NCBI RefSeq assembly: GCF_003086295.3 | Contig: NC_092048.1 | Span: 41,354,425 to 41,418,424, forward strand | Reading direction: 5' to 3' | DNA length: 64,000 bases | Source of the DNA: Arachis hypogaea | Taxonomy: Eukaryota > Streptophyta > Magnoliopsida > Fabales > Fabaceae | Shown: one piece after another, positions 20,814 through 30,838 of the stretch | How positions within the stretch are numbered: the stretch's first letter is position 1 | Layout: the number at the start of each line of letters is the position of its first letter | Position numbers and translations under genes: made by a program | The notes under the pieces: model-generated | The model's database searches: none | What the model was told of the DNA's origin: nothing | The model's input: only the letters and a program-made list of their open reading frames with translations

Positions 20814-20851
20814 ATTGCTCGAGGGCGAGCAATATTCTAAGTTTGGTGTGG
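20814..20851 (+). promoter_or_regulatory. RGGR-loop hairpin plus AAGTTTGGTGT motif upstream of the extra ORF
   Basis: ATTGCTCG AGGG CGAGCAAT (20814-20833) is a perfect 8-bp stem with a 4-nt loop, followed by CTAAGTTTGGTGTGG (20837-20851) and the ORF start 37 bp on. The stem differs by paired changes from the TTGCTTG AGGA CAAGCAA form at 40915-40932. Confidence 0.65.
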
Positions 20852-20887
20852 TAAAAGCATAGCTTTTTTGTTTTTCCATTACCATTG

Positions 20888-22036
20888 ATGGCATCTAAGA
20901 CCGGAGAATCCTCTAGAAGAGGGAAAGGGAAGACAAAAGCTTCCACATCCGAGTCATGGGAGATGGAAAGGTTCATCTCCAAAGCCCATCAAGACCACTT
21001 CTATGATGTTGTGGCCAAGAAAAAGGTGATCCCTGAGGTCCCTTTTAAACTCAAAAGAAATGAGTATCCGGAGATCCGACATGAAATTCAAAGAAGAGGT
21101 TGGAAAGTTCTAACAAATCCCATCCAACAAGTCGGCATCCTAATGGTTCAAGAGTTCTATGCCAATGCATGGATCACCAAGAACCATGATCAAAGTAAGA
21201 ACCCGGATCCAAAGAACTATGTTACAATGGTTCGGGGGAAATACTTAGATTTTAGTCCGGAGAATGTGAGGTTGGCGTTCAACTTGCCATACATGGAAGA
21301 GAACGCACGCCCCTACACAAGGAGAGTCAACTTTGATCAAAGGTTGGACCAAGTCCTTATGGACATATGTGTAGAAGGAGCTCAATGGAAGATTGACTCC
21401 AAAGGCAAGCCGGTTCAACTAAGAAGATTGGACCTCAAGCCTATAGCTAGAGGATGGTTGGAGTTTATTCAATGCTCAATCATTCCCACTAGCAACCGGT
21501 CTGAAGTTACTATAGACCGGGCCATCATGATCCACAGCATCATGATTGGAGAAGAGGTGGAAGTTCATGAGATTATACCTCAAGAACTCTACAAGGTGGC
21601 TGACAAGTCCTCCACCATGGCAAGGTTAGCCTTTCCTCACCTCATTTGCCACCTATGCAATTCAGCTGGGATTGACATAGAGGGAGATATCCTCATCAAA
21701 GAGGACAAGCCCATCACTAAGAAAAAGATGGAGCAAGCAAGAGAGCCCAGTCATGGAGCTCAAGAGGCGCAAGAAGCTCATCACCATGAGATTCCGGAAA
21801 TGCCTCAAATGCACTTTCCTCCACAAAACTATTGGGAGCACATCAACACCTCCCTAGAAGAATTGAGTTCCAATATGGGACAACTAAGGGTGGAACATCA
21901 AGAGCACTCCATCATGCTTCATGAAATAAGAGAAGATCAAAAAGCAATGAGGGAGGAGCAACAAAGACAAGGAAGAGACATAGAAGAGCTCAAGGACATC
22001 ATTGGCTCCTCAAGAAGGAAACGCCACCATCACTAA
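20888..22036 (+). CDS. Extra ORF of element A: plant transposon-associated protein of unknown function
   Basis: An intact frame of 382 codons from the ATG at 20888 (M-A-S-K-T-G). A basic, serine-rich N-terminus of 25 residues leads into a conserved domain at about 28-270 with E-R-F-I-S-K-A-H-Q-D-H, W-K-V-L-T-N-P and V-R-G-K-Y-L-D-F-S-P, which I associate with the Pfam putative plant transposon protein family found in Athila-type elements (from memory). A charged C-terminal helix (about 300-375, rich in E, Q and R, likely coiled coil) ends in R-K-R-H-H-H. No transmembrane segment, zinc finger or catalytic motif is obvious. It is the only full-length intact frame in element A; E keeps just its two ends. 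Its role is unknown; an accessory replication or chromatin role is speculation. Confidence 0.75.
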   Translation: MASKTGESSRRGKGKTKASTSESWEMERFISKAHQDHFYDVVAKKKVIPEVPFKLKRNEYPEIRHEIQRRGWKVLTNPIQQVGILMVQEFYANAWITKNHDQSKNPDPKNYVTMVRGKYLDFSPENVRLAFNLPYMEENARPYTRRVNFDQRLDQVLMDICVEGAQWKIDSKGKPVQLRRLDLKPIARGWLEFIQCSIIPTSNRSEVTIDRAIMIHSIMIGEEVEVHEIIPQELYKVADKSSTMARLAFPHLICHLCNSAGIDIEGDILIKEDKPITKKKMEQAREPSHGAQEAQEAHHHEIPEMPQMHFPPQNYWEHINTSLEELSSNMGQLRVEHQEHSIMLHEIREDQKAMREEQQRQGRDIEELKDIIGSSRRKRHHH

Positions 22037-23172
22037 GGTGGATTCATTCCTTGTTCTTATTTCTTCTGTTTTTCGTTTTCTATGTTATGTGCTTATCTAT
22101 GTTTGTGCCTTCAGTACATGATCATTAGTAGTTAGTAACTTTGTCTTAAAGATATGAATGTCCTATGAATCCATCACCTCTCTTAAATGAAAAATGTTTT
22201 AATTCAAAAGAACAAGAAGTACATGAGTTTCGAATTTATCCTTGAACTTAGTTTAATTATATTGATGTGGTGACAATGCTTCTTGTTTTCTGAATGTATG
22301 CTTGAACAGTGCATATGTCTTTTGAAGTTGTTGTTTAAGAATGTTAAATATGTTGGCTCTTGAAAGAATGATGACTAGGAGACATGTTATTTGATAATCT
22401 GAAAAATTATAAAAATGATTCTTGAAGCAAGAAAAAGCAGCAAAAAAACAAAGCTTGCAGGAAAAAAAAAAAAAAAGAAAGAAAGAGAAAAAAATAGGCG
22501 AAAAAAAAAATAGAAAGAAAAAGAAAAAGCAAGCAGAAAAAGCCAATAACCCTTAAAACCAAAAGGCAAGGGCAAATAAAAAGGATCCCAAGGCTTTGAG
22601 CATCAGTGGATAGGAGGGCCTAAAGGAATAAAATCCTGGTCTAAGCGGCTAAACCAAGCTGTCCCTAACCATGTGCTTGTGGCGTGTAGGTGTCAAGTGA
22701 AAACTTGAGACTGAGCGGTTAAAGTCAAGGTCCAAAGCAAAACAAAGAGTGTGCTTAAGAACCCTGGACACCTCTAATTGGGGACTTTAGCAAAGCTGAG
22801 TCACAATCTGAAAAGGTTCACCCAATTATGTGTCTGTGGCATTTATGTATCCGGTGGTAATACCGGAAAACAAAGTGCTTAGGGCCACGGCCAAGACTCA
22901 TAAAGAAGCTGTGTTCAAGAATCATCATACTGAACTAGGAGAGTCAATAACACTATTCGAAATCTGAAGTTCCTATAGATGCGAATCATTCTAAACTTCA
23001 ATGGATAAAGTGAGATGCCAAAACTATTCAAGAGGCAAAAAGCTATAAGTCCCGCTCATATGATTGCAGCTATGTTTCATTGATAGTTTGGAATTTATAG
23101 TATATTCTCTTCTTTTTATCCTATTTGATTTTCAGTTTCTTGGGGACAAGCAACAATTTAAGTTTGGTGTTG
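22037..23172 (+). other. 3' non-coding region of element A
   Basis: There is no gene. A purine-rich tract (22440-22550, AAAGAAAGAAAGAG) mirrors that of E. It ends with the hairpin GTTTCTTG GGGA CAAGCAAC (23135-23154, one mismatch) and TTAAGTTTGGTGTTG (23158-23172) touching the 3' LTR. Confidence 0.75.
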
Positions 23173-24836
23173 TGATGAGCGGATAATTTATACACTTTTT
23201 GGCATTATTTTTAGTATGTTTTTAGCAGGATCTAGTTACTTTTAGGGATGTTTTCATTAGTTTTTATGTTAAATTCACATTTCTGGACTTTACTATGAGT
23301 TTGTGTGTTTTTCTGTGATTTCAGGTATTCTCTGGCTGAAATTGAGGGACTTGAGCAGAAATCAGATTCAGAGGTTGAAAAAGGACTGCTGATGCTGTTG
23401 GATTCTGACCTCCCTGCACTCAAAGTGGATTTTCTGGAGCTACAGAACTCGAAATGGCGCGCTTCCAATTGCGTTGGAAAGTAGACATCCAGGGCTTTCC
23501 AACAATATATAATAGTCTATACTTTGGCCAAGAATAGACGACGTAAACTGGCGTTCAACGCCAGCCTTCTGCCCAAATCTGGCGTCCAGCGCCAGAAAAG
23601 GATCCAAAACCAGAGTTGAACGCCCAAACTGGCACAAAAACTGGCGTTCAACTCCACAAATGGCATCTGCACGTGCTACACTTAAGCTCAGCCCAAACAC
23701 ACACCAAGTGGGCCCCGGAAGTGGATTTATGCATCAATTACTTACTCATGTAAACCCTAGTGACTAGTTTATTATAAATAGGACCCTTTACTATTGTATT
23801 AGACATCTTTGGATCTGGGGATTACCTTATGATCCTTTGATCACGTTTTAGGGGGCTGGCCATCTCGGCCATGCCTAGACCTTCACTTGTGTATTTTCAT
23901 ACGGTAGAGTTTCTACACTCCATAGATTAAGGTGTGGAGCTCTGCTGTTCCTCAAAGATTAATGCAAAGTACTACTGTTTTCTATTCAATTCTTCTTATT
24001 TCTCTTCTAAGATATCCATTCGCACCCAAGAACGTGATGAAGGTGATGATTATGTGTGACGCTCATCATCCTTCCCCCTTATGAACGCGTGCCTGACAAA
24101 CACTTCTGTTCTACATGAATTAAGCTAGAATGAGTATCTCTTAGATCTCCTAACCAGAATCTTCGTGGCGTACGCTAGAATGATGGCGGCATTCAAGAGA
24201 ATTCGGAAGGTCTAAACCTTGTCTGTGGTATTCTGAGTAGGATTCAATGATTGAATGACTGTGACGAGCTTCAAACTCGCGAGTGCTGGGCGTTAGTGAC
24301 AGACGCAAAAGGAGGGTGAATCCTATTCCAGCATGATCGGGAACCGACAGATGAATAGCCGTGCCGTGACAGGGTGCGTGAGCATATTATTCACTGAGAG
24401 GAGGGGATGTAACCACTGACAACGGTGATGCCCTTGCATACAGCCAGCCATGGAAAGGAGTAAGACTGATTGGATGAAGATAGCAGGAAAGCAGAGGTTC
24501 AGAGGAACGAAAGGCATCTCCATTCGCTTATCTGAAATTCCTACCAATGATTTACATAAGTATCTCTATCCCTATCTTATTAATTAATATTCGAAAACAC
24601 CATTATCACTTTATATCTGCCTGACTGAGATTTACAAGGTGACCATAGCTTGCTTCATACCAACAATCTCCGTGGGATTCGACCCTTACTCACGTAAGGT
24701 ATTACTTGGACGACCCAGTGCACTTGCTGGTTAGTTGTATCGAAGTTGTGACAATTATGAATTAAGATCAGAGCACCAAGCTTTGGAGCCATTACCAGGG
24801 ATTGTTCGAGCCTGGACATCACAATTTCGTGCACCA
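23173..24836 (+). repeat. 3' LTR of element A
   Basis: 1664 bp, nearly identical to 14080-15743 at an offset of 9093. The palindrome array is at 23548-23654 and TATAAATA at 23773-23780. Confidence 0.95.
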
Positions 24837-24841
24837 GCTGC

Positions 24842-25770
24842 CTTGAGTTGAGATATTTAATGTTTTCCACTTTTTAATTGAACTGCTTGGCACTCCTCTG
24901 TTATCTATTTTGATAACTGCTGTTTTATCTGATTCAATTGTGATTCCATATCCTTGTTAGCAATTTTAGTTTCTTGTAGCATCTCCTTAAATTCTGCTAA
25001 CTGCCTTGTTATAGAAGATAGTTGCTGATTGAGTTCAGCAACTTGTTCCTGAGGACTAAAGTCAGTTGATACTGCCTTAGTTTCTTCTTTCATGGAGGAC
25101 TCATTACTTATGTACAGATGCTGATTTCTAGCAACTATATCAATAAGCTCTTGAGCCTCTTCAATAGTCTTTCTCATGTGTATAGATCCACCACCTGATG
25201 GTCTAGAGATATCTGAGCTTTTTCTGTAAGCCCATAGTAGAAGATGTCTAATTGCACCCACTCTAAAAACATTTCAGAGGGGTATTTCCCTAGCATCCCT
25301 CTATACCTCTCCCAGGCATTATAAAGGGATTCATCATCCTCTTGTTTAAAGCCTTGGATGTCCAGCCTTAGCTGTGTCATCCTTTTTGGAGGGAAATATT
25401 GATTCAGAAATTTGTCTGATAACTGTTTTCATGTTCTTATGCTTGTTGTAGGTTGGTTATTTAACCACCTCTTAGCTTGATCTTTTACAGCAAACGGAAA
25501 CAGTAACAGCCTGTATATATCCTGATTTACCTCCTTGTCACGCACTGTGTCAGCAATTTGCAAGAACTGCGCCAGAAACTCAGTAGGTTCTTCTTGTGGA
25601 AGACCGGAATACTGGCAATTTTGCTGCACCATGACAATGAGCTGAGGATTTAGCTCAAAACTGCTTGCTTTGATGGGAGGTATACAGATGCTACTCCCAT
25701 ATGCAGCAGTAATGGGGTTAGCATATGACCCCAGAGTCCTTCTGGACTGTTCATTTCCACTTTTGTCCAT
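24842..25770 (-). pseudogene. gag: gag of element E, frameshifted and split by insertion A
   Basis: The minus-strand ATG at 25770 begins a Gag with L-G-S-Y-A-N-P, F-E-L-N-P-Q-L-I, N-C-Q-Y-S-G-L-P-Q-E and K-D-Q-A-K-R-W-L-N-N-Q-P. The frame breaks near 25430 and again near 25190 (after G-L-T-E-K-A-Q-I-S-L-D), then runs through I-E-E-A-Q-E-L-I-D and a Q/L-rich coiled-coil-like helix to a stop near 24903. Element A then interrupts it at 24841. Its continuation is the 38-bp piece at 14042-14079. Confidence 0.8.
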
Positions 25771-26579
25771 GATGAAGAAAAGGAAATTGATGTGAATTGC
25801 AAATTAAAATATATTTTTATTTTTATCTTATTTAATTAAAAACAAACCGAATAATTGAAATTAAATAAAAATAATAAGATAAAATAAAATAATTAAAAAT
25901 TAAAATGTAAATTTCGAAAACTAAGAGAAAAATAAATTTGAAAACTAAAATAATTACTTAATTAAGAAGATTTGAAAAACTTTGGATATGACTTTTTTGA
26001 AAAAGATTTTGAATTTTGAAATTTCAAAACTAAGATAAGATAGAATAGAAAGTTTTTGAAATAAAAATCTGAATTTTTAAAGAAAAATTCGAAAATTAAT
26101 TAAAATAAAGAGAAAATATATTTTTGAATTTAATGAAGAAAGAGAAAAACAGTAAAAATGACACCAAACTTAAATTTTTAGATCAAAACAAAGGAAACAA
26201 ACAGAAAAACTTTAAATATCATGATGAACGCTAAGAACAACTTTTGAAAAATTTTTAAGAAAACAGAAACACAAAGGACACCAAACTAAAAAATTTTTAT
26301 ATTTTGAGCACTAATAATTTAAAAAAAATTGAAAGAAAAATAAAATCATGCAATTGACACCAAACTTAAAATATGAAAATAAACTCAAACAGAAAAACTC
26401 AATTATTAGCTTATAAAAATTTTCGAAAAAATAATTGAAAAAGAAAATAAGGATTTTAAAAAAAAGTTTCAACCAAAAACAATAATAGAAGACGCAATTT
26501 TAGTGACTCTAAACAAAAAAGATAAATTTTTCCTAATCTAAGCAACAAAATAAACCGTCAGTTGTCCAAACTCGAACAA
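25771..26579 (-). other. AT-rich leader of element E
   Basis: No gene. Three motif copies read TTAAGTTTGGTGTC or a close variant on the minus strand (26172-26161, 26290-26277 and 26368-26356). It is rich in AAAATTTTCGAAAA runs, like the leaders of A and D. Confidence 0.7.
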
Positions 26580-26597
26580 TCCCCGGCAACGGCGCCA
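26580..26597 (-). promoter_or_regulatory. Primer-binding site of element E (tRNA-Asp)
   Basis: TCCCCGGCAACGGCGCCA on the plus strand equals the 3' end of plant tRNA-Asp with CCA at 18 of 18 positions (tRNA sequence from memory). It lies 6 bp inside the 5' LTR. Confidence 0.9.
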
Positions 26598-26603
26598 AAA
26601 ACT

Positions 26604-28152
26604 TGGTGCACGAATTGTAAATCACACTTTTCACAACTCGTACCACTAACCAGCAAGTGCACTGGGTCGTCCAAGTAATACCTTACGTGAGTAAGGGTCG
26701 ATCCCACGGAGATTGTCGGCTTGAAGCAAGCTATGGTTATTTTGTAATTCTTAGTCAGGAAATTAATAATAAAAATGGTTGGGTTTATGAAAAGTAATTA
26801 ACATAAAATAAATAATACTTGTTATGCAGTAATGGAGAACAGATTCAGGTTTTGGAGATTCTCTGTTTTCTGAATCTTTGCTTTCCTACTGTCTTCTTCT
26901 TCACGCACCCAGGTCTCCTTCCATGGCAAGCTGTATGTTGGTGGATCACCGTTGTCAATGTCTACCATCCATCCTCTCAGTGAAAATGGTCCAAATGCGC
27001 TGTCACCGCACGGCTAATCATCTGTCGGTTCTCACTCATGTTAGAATAGAATCCGTTGATTCTTTTGCGTCTGTCACTACGCCCAACACTCGCGAGTTTG
27101 AAGCTCGTCACAGTCATCCGTTTCCAGATCCTACTCAAAATACCACAGACAAGGTTTAGACTTTCCGGATCTCAGGAATGGCCGCCAATAATTCTAACCT
27201 ATACTACGAAGACTCTGATCATGAACCAGGAGGCTAAAAGATACACATTCAAGCTAGTGCAGATAGAACGGAGGTGGTTGTTAGGCACGCTTTCCTAGGT
27301 GATAATGATGATGAGTGTCATGGATCATCACATTTATCAGGGTGAAGTGCGAGTGAATATCTTAGAATAGAAACAAGCGTGATTGAATGAAAAACAGTAG
27401 TAATTGCATTAATTCATCGAAACACAGCAGAGCTCCTCACCCCCAACCATGGGGTTTAGAGACTCATGCCGTCAGAAATACAATGTAAAGTGTAAAAATG
27501 TCATGAGGTGCATAGTAAGTCTCTAAAAGTAGTTTTTATACTAAACTAGTAGCTAGGGTTACAGAAAATAAGTAACTAAGTGCAGATAGTGCAAAAATCC
27601 ACTTCCGGGGCCCACTTGGTGTGTGCTTGGGCTGAGCATTGAGCTTTACACGTGTAAAGGCTTCTCTTGGAGTTAAACACCAGGTTGTAACCTGTTTCTA
27701 ATGTTTAACTCTGGTTTGTAACCTGTTTCTGGCGTTTAACTTCAGAATAGGGCAGGAAGTTGGCGTTTGAACGCTAGTTTGCGTCGTCAAAACTCGAGAA
27801 AAGTATGGACTATTATATATTGCTGGAAATCCCTGGATGTCTACTTTCCAACGCAATTAAGAGTGCGCTAATTGGGTTTCTATAGCTCCAGAAAATCCAT
27901 TTCGAGTACAGGGAGGTTAGAATCCAACAGCATCTGCAGTCCTTTTTCAGCCTCTGAATCAGATTTTTGTTCAGGTCCCTCAATTTCAGCCAGAAAATAC
28001 CTGAAATCACAGAAAAACACACAAACTCATAGTAAATTCCAGAAATGTGATTTTTGCATAAAAACTAATAAAAACATAGTAAAAATTAACTAAAACATAC
28101 TGAAAACTACCTAAAAATAATGCCAAAAAGCGTATAAATTATCCGCTCATCA
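26604..28152 (-). repeat. 5' LTR of element E
   Basis: 1549 bp. On the minus strand it begins TGATGAGCGGATAATTTATA at 28152 and ends CGTGCACCA at 26604. Degenerate GGCGTT palindromes lie at 27669-27781. A TATA-like TATAAAAA is at 27540-27533, about 130 bp downstream of them in the element's direction. Confidence 0.9.
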
Positions 28153-28897
28153 ACAGTAAAAAAAATAAAAAAAATAATAAACTTAAACCCTTACCATTTA
28201 CCATGGCCAATGTTTGAGTCTGATGATGTTGACAGAGACAAAGAGCTTCACTAGTCGAATGCGGGGACAGTGGACGAGCCCCACGAGCGACGCTGATTTG
28301 AGGAAGAAAAAGAGGCGATGATGGCAACAAGAATGTCTTAGTGTTAATGGGGGGGACCATTTGGGAGTCTTTTATTTAGGGAAGATAGATTATAGGGTGA
28401 AAACGGGGTCGTTTTGCTGTAATTGGAGGTTCACCCCTAAACGACGTTGTTTAGTTAAGTGCCAATTTGGCACTTAATTGTACACATCAGCATCGTTAAA
28501 ACGCCTAGTAACTTTTGGACTAACGGAGATTCATGATTCTGAAAGTGAGAGATTTATTTGGTCATTTTAAAAAGTGGAGGACTAATCTGAAGCGAGTTGG
28601 GAATTTCAGGGATAAAATTGGGTATTACCTCTTTTATTATTTATCCTCGAGTCCCAGACTCGTTACAAACATTATCACTTCTCATCACATCTCATCCTGC
28701 CCATCATCAACATAAGTACTCTTCCAACCCACACGACTATTCCATCCTCAGTACTCTAGAAACCTAAGGTTCAATTTTCTAAACTTTTTACCAGAAAATA
28801 TCTAAATAAACTCACTTATGGTAGTCTCTATCTTTCAAGCTTAAAAACAAGTAAGGCACCCTAGATAAGCGTTGAGGAAGTTTACAAGCTTGCCGAG
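28153..28897. other. Spacer between elements E and C
   Basis: I recognise no gene. It contains an 11-bp inverted repeat with a 1-nt centre at 28455-28477 (TTAAGTGCCAA / TTGGCACTTAA) and a CTCGAGTCCCAGACTCG palindrome near 28647. It may include an old small DNA transposon or original host sequence. Confidence 0.4.
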
Positions 28898-30838
28898 TGA
28901 TGCATGCGCATCATGTTGTATTTTTCTATGCTTTTTCATGCAAGAAATTAATGTTTAGTGCTTAATTATTGAGTATTATTGAGCTTAAGTCATATATTAC
29001 TTTGATCTCTTTAAATTGATTTATTTTGTAGAAAATAGTAGAGAAACAAGCAAAAAACACAAAATAAGCTCAAAAGCAAAAAGGGAGCAGAGCTTTGAAG
29101 TTGTTGAAGTTGGCAACTCCTTCTTTGAAAAATACAAATGAGTTGCTAACTTGGAAAAACTCCTTCTTTGAAAAATGCAAAGGAGTTGCTAATTTGGAAA
29201 TTGAAGTTGGCAACTCCTTCCTTATTTCAACATTGAAGGCGTTGGCAACGCCTTCCTTATTTCAAAATGAAGGATGGAAGATCAAGGCTCATGAAGGCAT
29301 TGGCAACTCAACCCTGGGCGTTAACAACGCCTTCACTATCTCAGCATCAAAGGAGTTGCCAACGTGGGATTCAAGTTGGCAAGGCCACTTTTTGGCTTAT
29401 TGGTAGCCTAACCTTGTCTTCTTCAAACAAGAATAACTTGAGCTACAAAGCTCCAAATGAAGTGATTCTAGTGGCATTGGAAAGTAGGAATCAAGAGCTT
29501 TCCAAGAATATATGGCACTACATGGTGGACACTAAATTTGAGGGAGAAAACTTACCCCAAAAGTGCAAAGATGAACATAGTAAAGCCAGCTGACCTCTTC
29601 ACCTTCCCTGGAAGATATCTTGAGCTGTAGAGCCTCAAATGATGTGCTTTCAATGACATTGGAAAGTAAACATCCAAAGTTTTTCAACGATATATAATAG
29701 TATGGGGTTGACATTCGTTTGAAGCTTCAGAAGCTGGCTTCATTTGGAGCTTCAGAATATGAAGACGTTGCTGACTTGGGTTGGTGAAAGCGTGTTTGTT
29801 GATAACGTGCCCAATGAGTAGCTTGGAAAATTTTGCAGCCGTGCATACGCACGACCTAGTTTGCATTCGCACAATGGTCATTTTTTCAGGTGTGCGTATG
29901 CACACTTTTTGGCAAACTGAAGGCGTTACTGCTAACAACGCTAGTTTCACCCCTGGAGCTCAATTTGATTCACTTATCTCACCCAAGTCCACTTCAAATT
30001 TCAAGCAAGCAAAGCCCACAATTGTTAACCAATCAAGGTCATAAGAAACATCTAGAATAGTTAACTTTCATTTGATTGTAATTTATTTTTAATTTCATTT
30101 CAATTTGTAATTTAGGCTAGCTTATAAATAGGCTTTAGTTCATCATAGGAAAGAAAGGACTCTTGGTTGGAAACACATTTTGGAGGGGTCTTCGGACCCT
30201 CTCTCCACACTTCTCTTCTCTTAATTTCTTTCTCACTTTATAAATATTTTAGTTATGAATTACTAACTCTTTCCATTGGGAAAGATAGCTCTATTGCAAT
30301 TTAATGGATTGATTTAATTTCATTCTCCATCTTCAATTCTTCTTTTATTGTTGCTTTAGAGAGAGTCTTTGTGCTTCATAAATCTAATTACTACCGAGAG
30401 GAGGATTAGATCTACTTGAATTACATGTGAGCCTTGAGAAATGGATCATGGAATTCAGTTTGAGGCTCTTCTCTCATAATCCTATTGATCAATACATTCT
30501 TAGTTGGTAGGTGAGATGTAACCACTTTGAATTGTGGTCTTGAGGGTTATGTGGCCTTTGAATTAGAAATTGAACTTCATCTCTTCTCATGACCAATTAG
30601 ATCAAGAGATTGGCAATTGATCAAGTTAAGAGAAATCAAATCACAAAGAGATTGGGGTTTGGTTACTTATGATTTGCCAAGAGATCAATGATTGCATGAT
30701 TGAAGAGGAGATGAGAATTGTTGATCCTGAGAGTGTAATATCTCTTGATCCCAATGCTTTTCTTTTATTTTTACTTCTAGTTATTTACCTTTCCGTCATT
30801 TACTTTCTTGTACTTTCTGTTCCTTGCGTTTTACTTTA
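28898..30838 (+). repeat. 5' LTR of element C, first part
   Basis: It begins TGATGCATGCGCATCATG. It contains an array of GTTGGCAACTCC / GGAGTTGC modules (29105-29385), a GTGCGTATGCACAC-type palindrome pair (29843-29913) and a TATA box TATAAATA at 30123-30130. Element B inserted after CTTTA at 30834-30838. Confidence 0.85.
29105..29385. repeat. GGNGTTG-CAACNCC palindrome array in the LTR of C
   Basis: Repeated arms GTTGGCAACTCCTT and AAGGAGTTGC, with a near-perfect dyad AAGGCGTTGGCAACGCCTT. The 3' LTR copy is at about 42137-42465. Confidence 0.7.

Larger units (their letters stand above)
14080..24836 (+). mobile_element. Element A: complete, young Ty3/gypsy element with extra ORF, no pol core
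   Basis: LTRs of exactly 1664 bp (14080-15743 and 23173-24836) flank a 7.4-kb interior. The target duplication GCTGC at 14075-14079 and 24837-24841 is perfect. I find only about seven differences between the LTRs (about 0.4 percent), so insertion was recent. Its LTR start and end match those of E, so the two belong to one family but lie in opposite orientations. Order: LTR, primer site, AT-rich leader, gag-protease (frameshifted), double hairpin, palindrome array, putative internal TATA box, hairpin, extra ORF, 3' non-coding region, LTR. Confidence 0.95.
1..28152 (-). mobile_element. Element E: Ty3/gypsy LTR retrotransposon, host of two nested insertions
   Basis: This is a minus-strand element read from right to left: 5' LTR 26604-28152, primer-binding site 26580-26597, gag 25770-24842, a linker piece 14079-14042, protease-RT-RNase H 5214-2414, remnant of an extra ORF 1737-1504, and 3' LTR from 362 leftward past the window edge. 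Elements A and F split it. It retains no integrase. Over about 145 comparable bases its two LTRs differ at roughly 16 sites, far more than those of A or F, so it is the oldest layer. The 3' LTR is incomplete here, so its target duplication cannot be checked. Confidence 0.9.

Noticed and set aside
22253..22575. Phe-rich minus-strand frames in element A
   Set aside because: They are the complement of the purine-rich 3' tract, which is non-coding in both A and E.
26580..26597. tRNA-Asp gene ends
   Set aside because: The TCCCCGGCAACGGCGCCA matches here and at 11958 and 45147 (and complements at 15750, 39175, 53300) include CCA, lie next to LTR ends and lack the rest of a tRNA. They are primer-binding sites.
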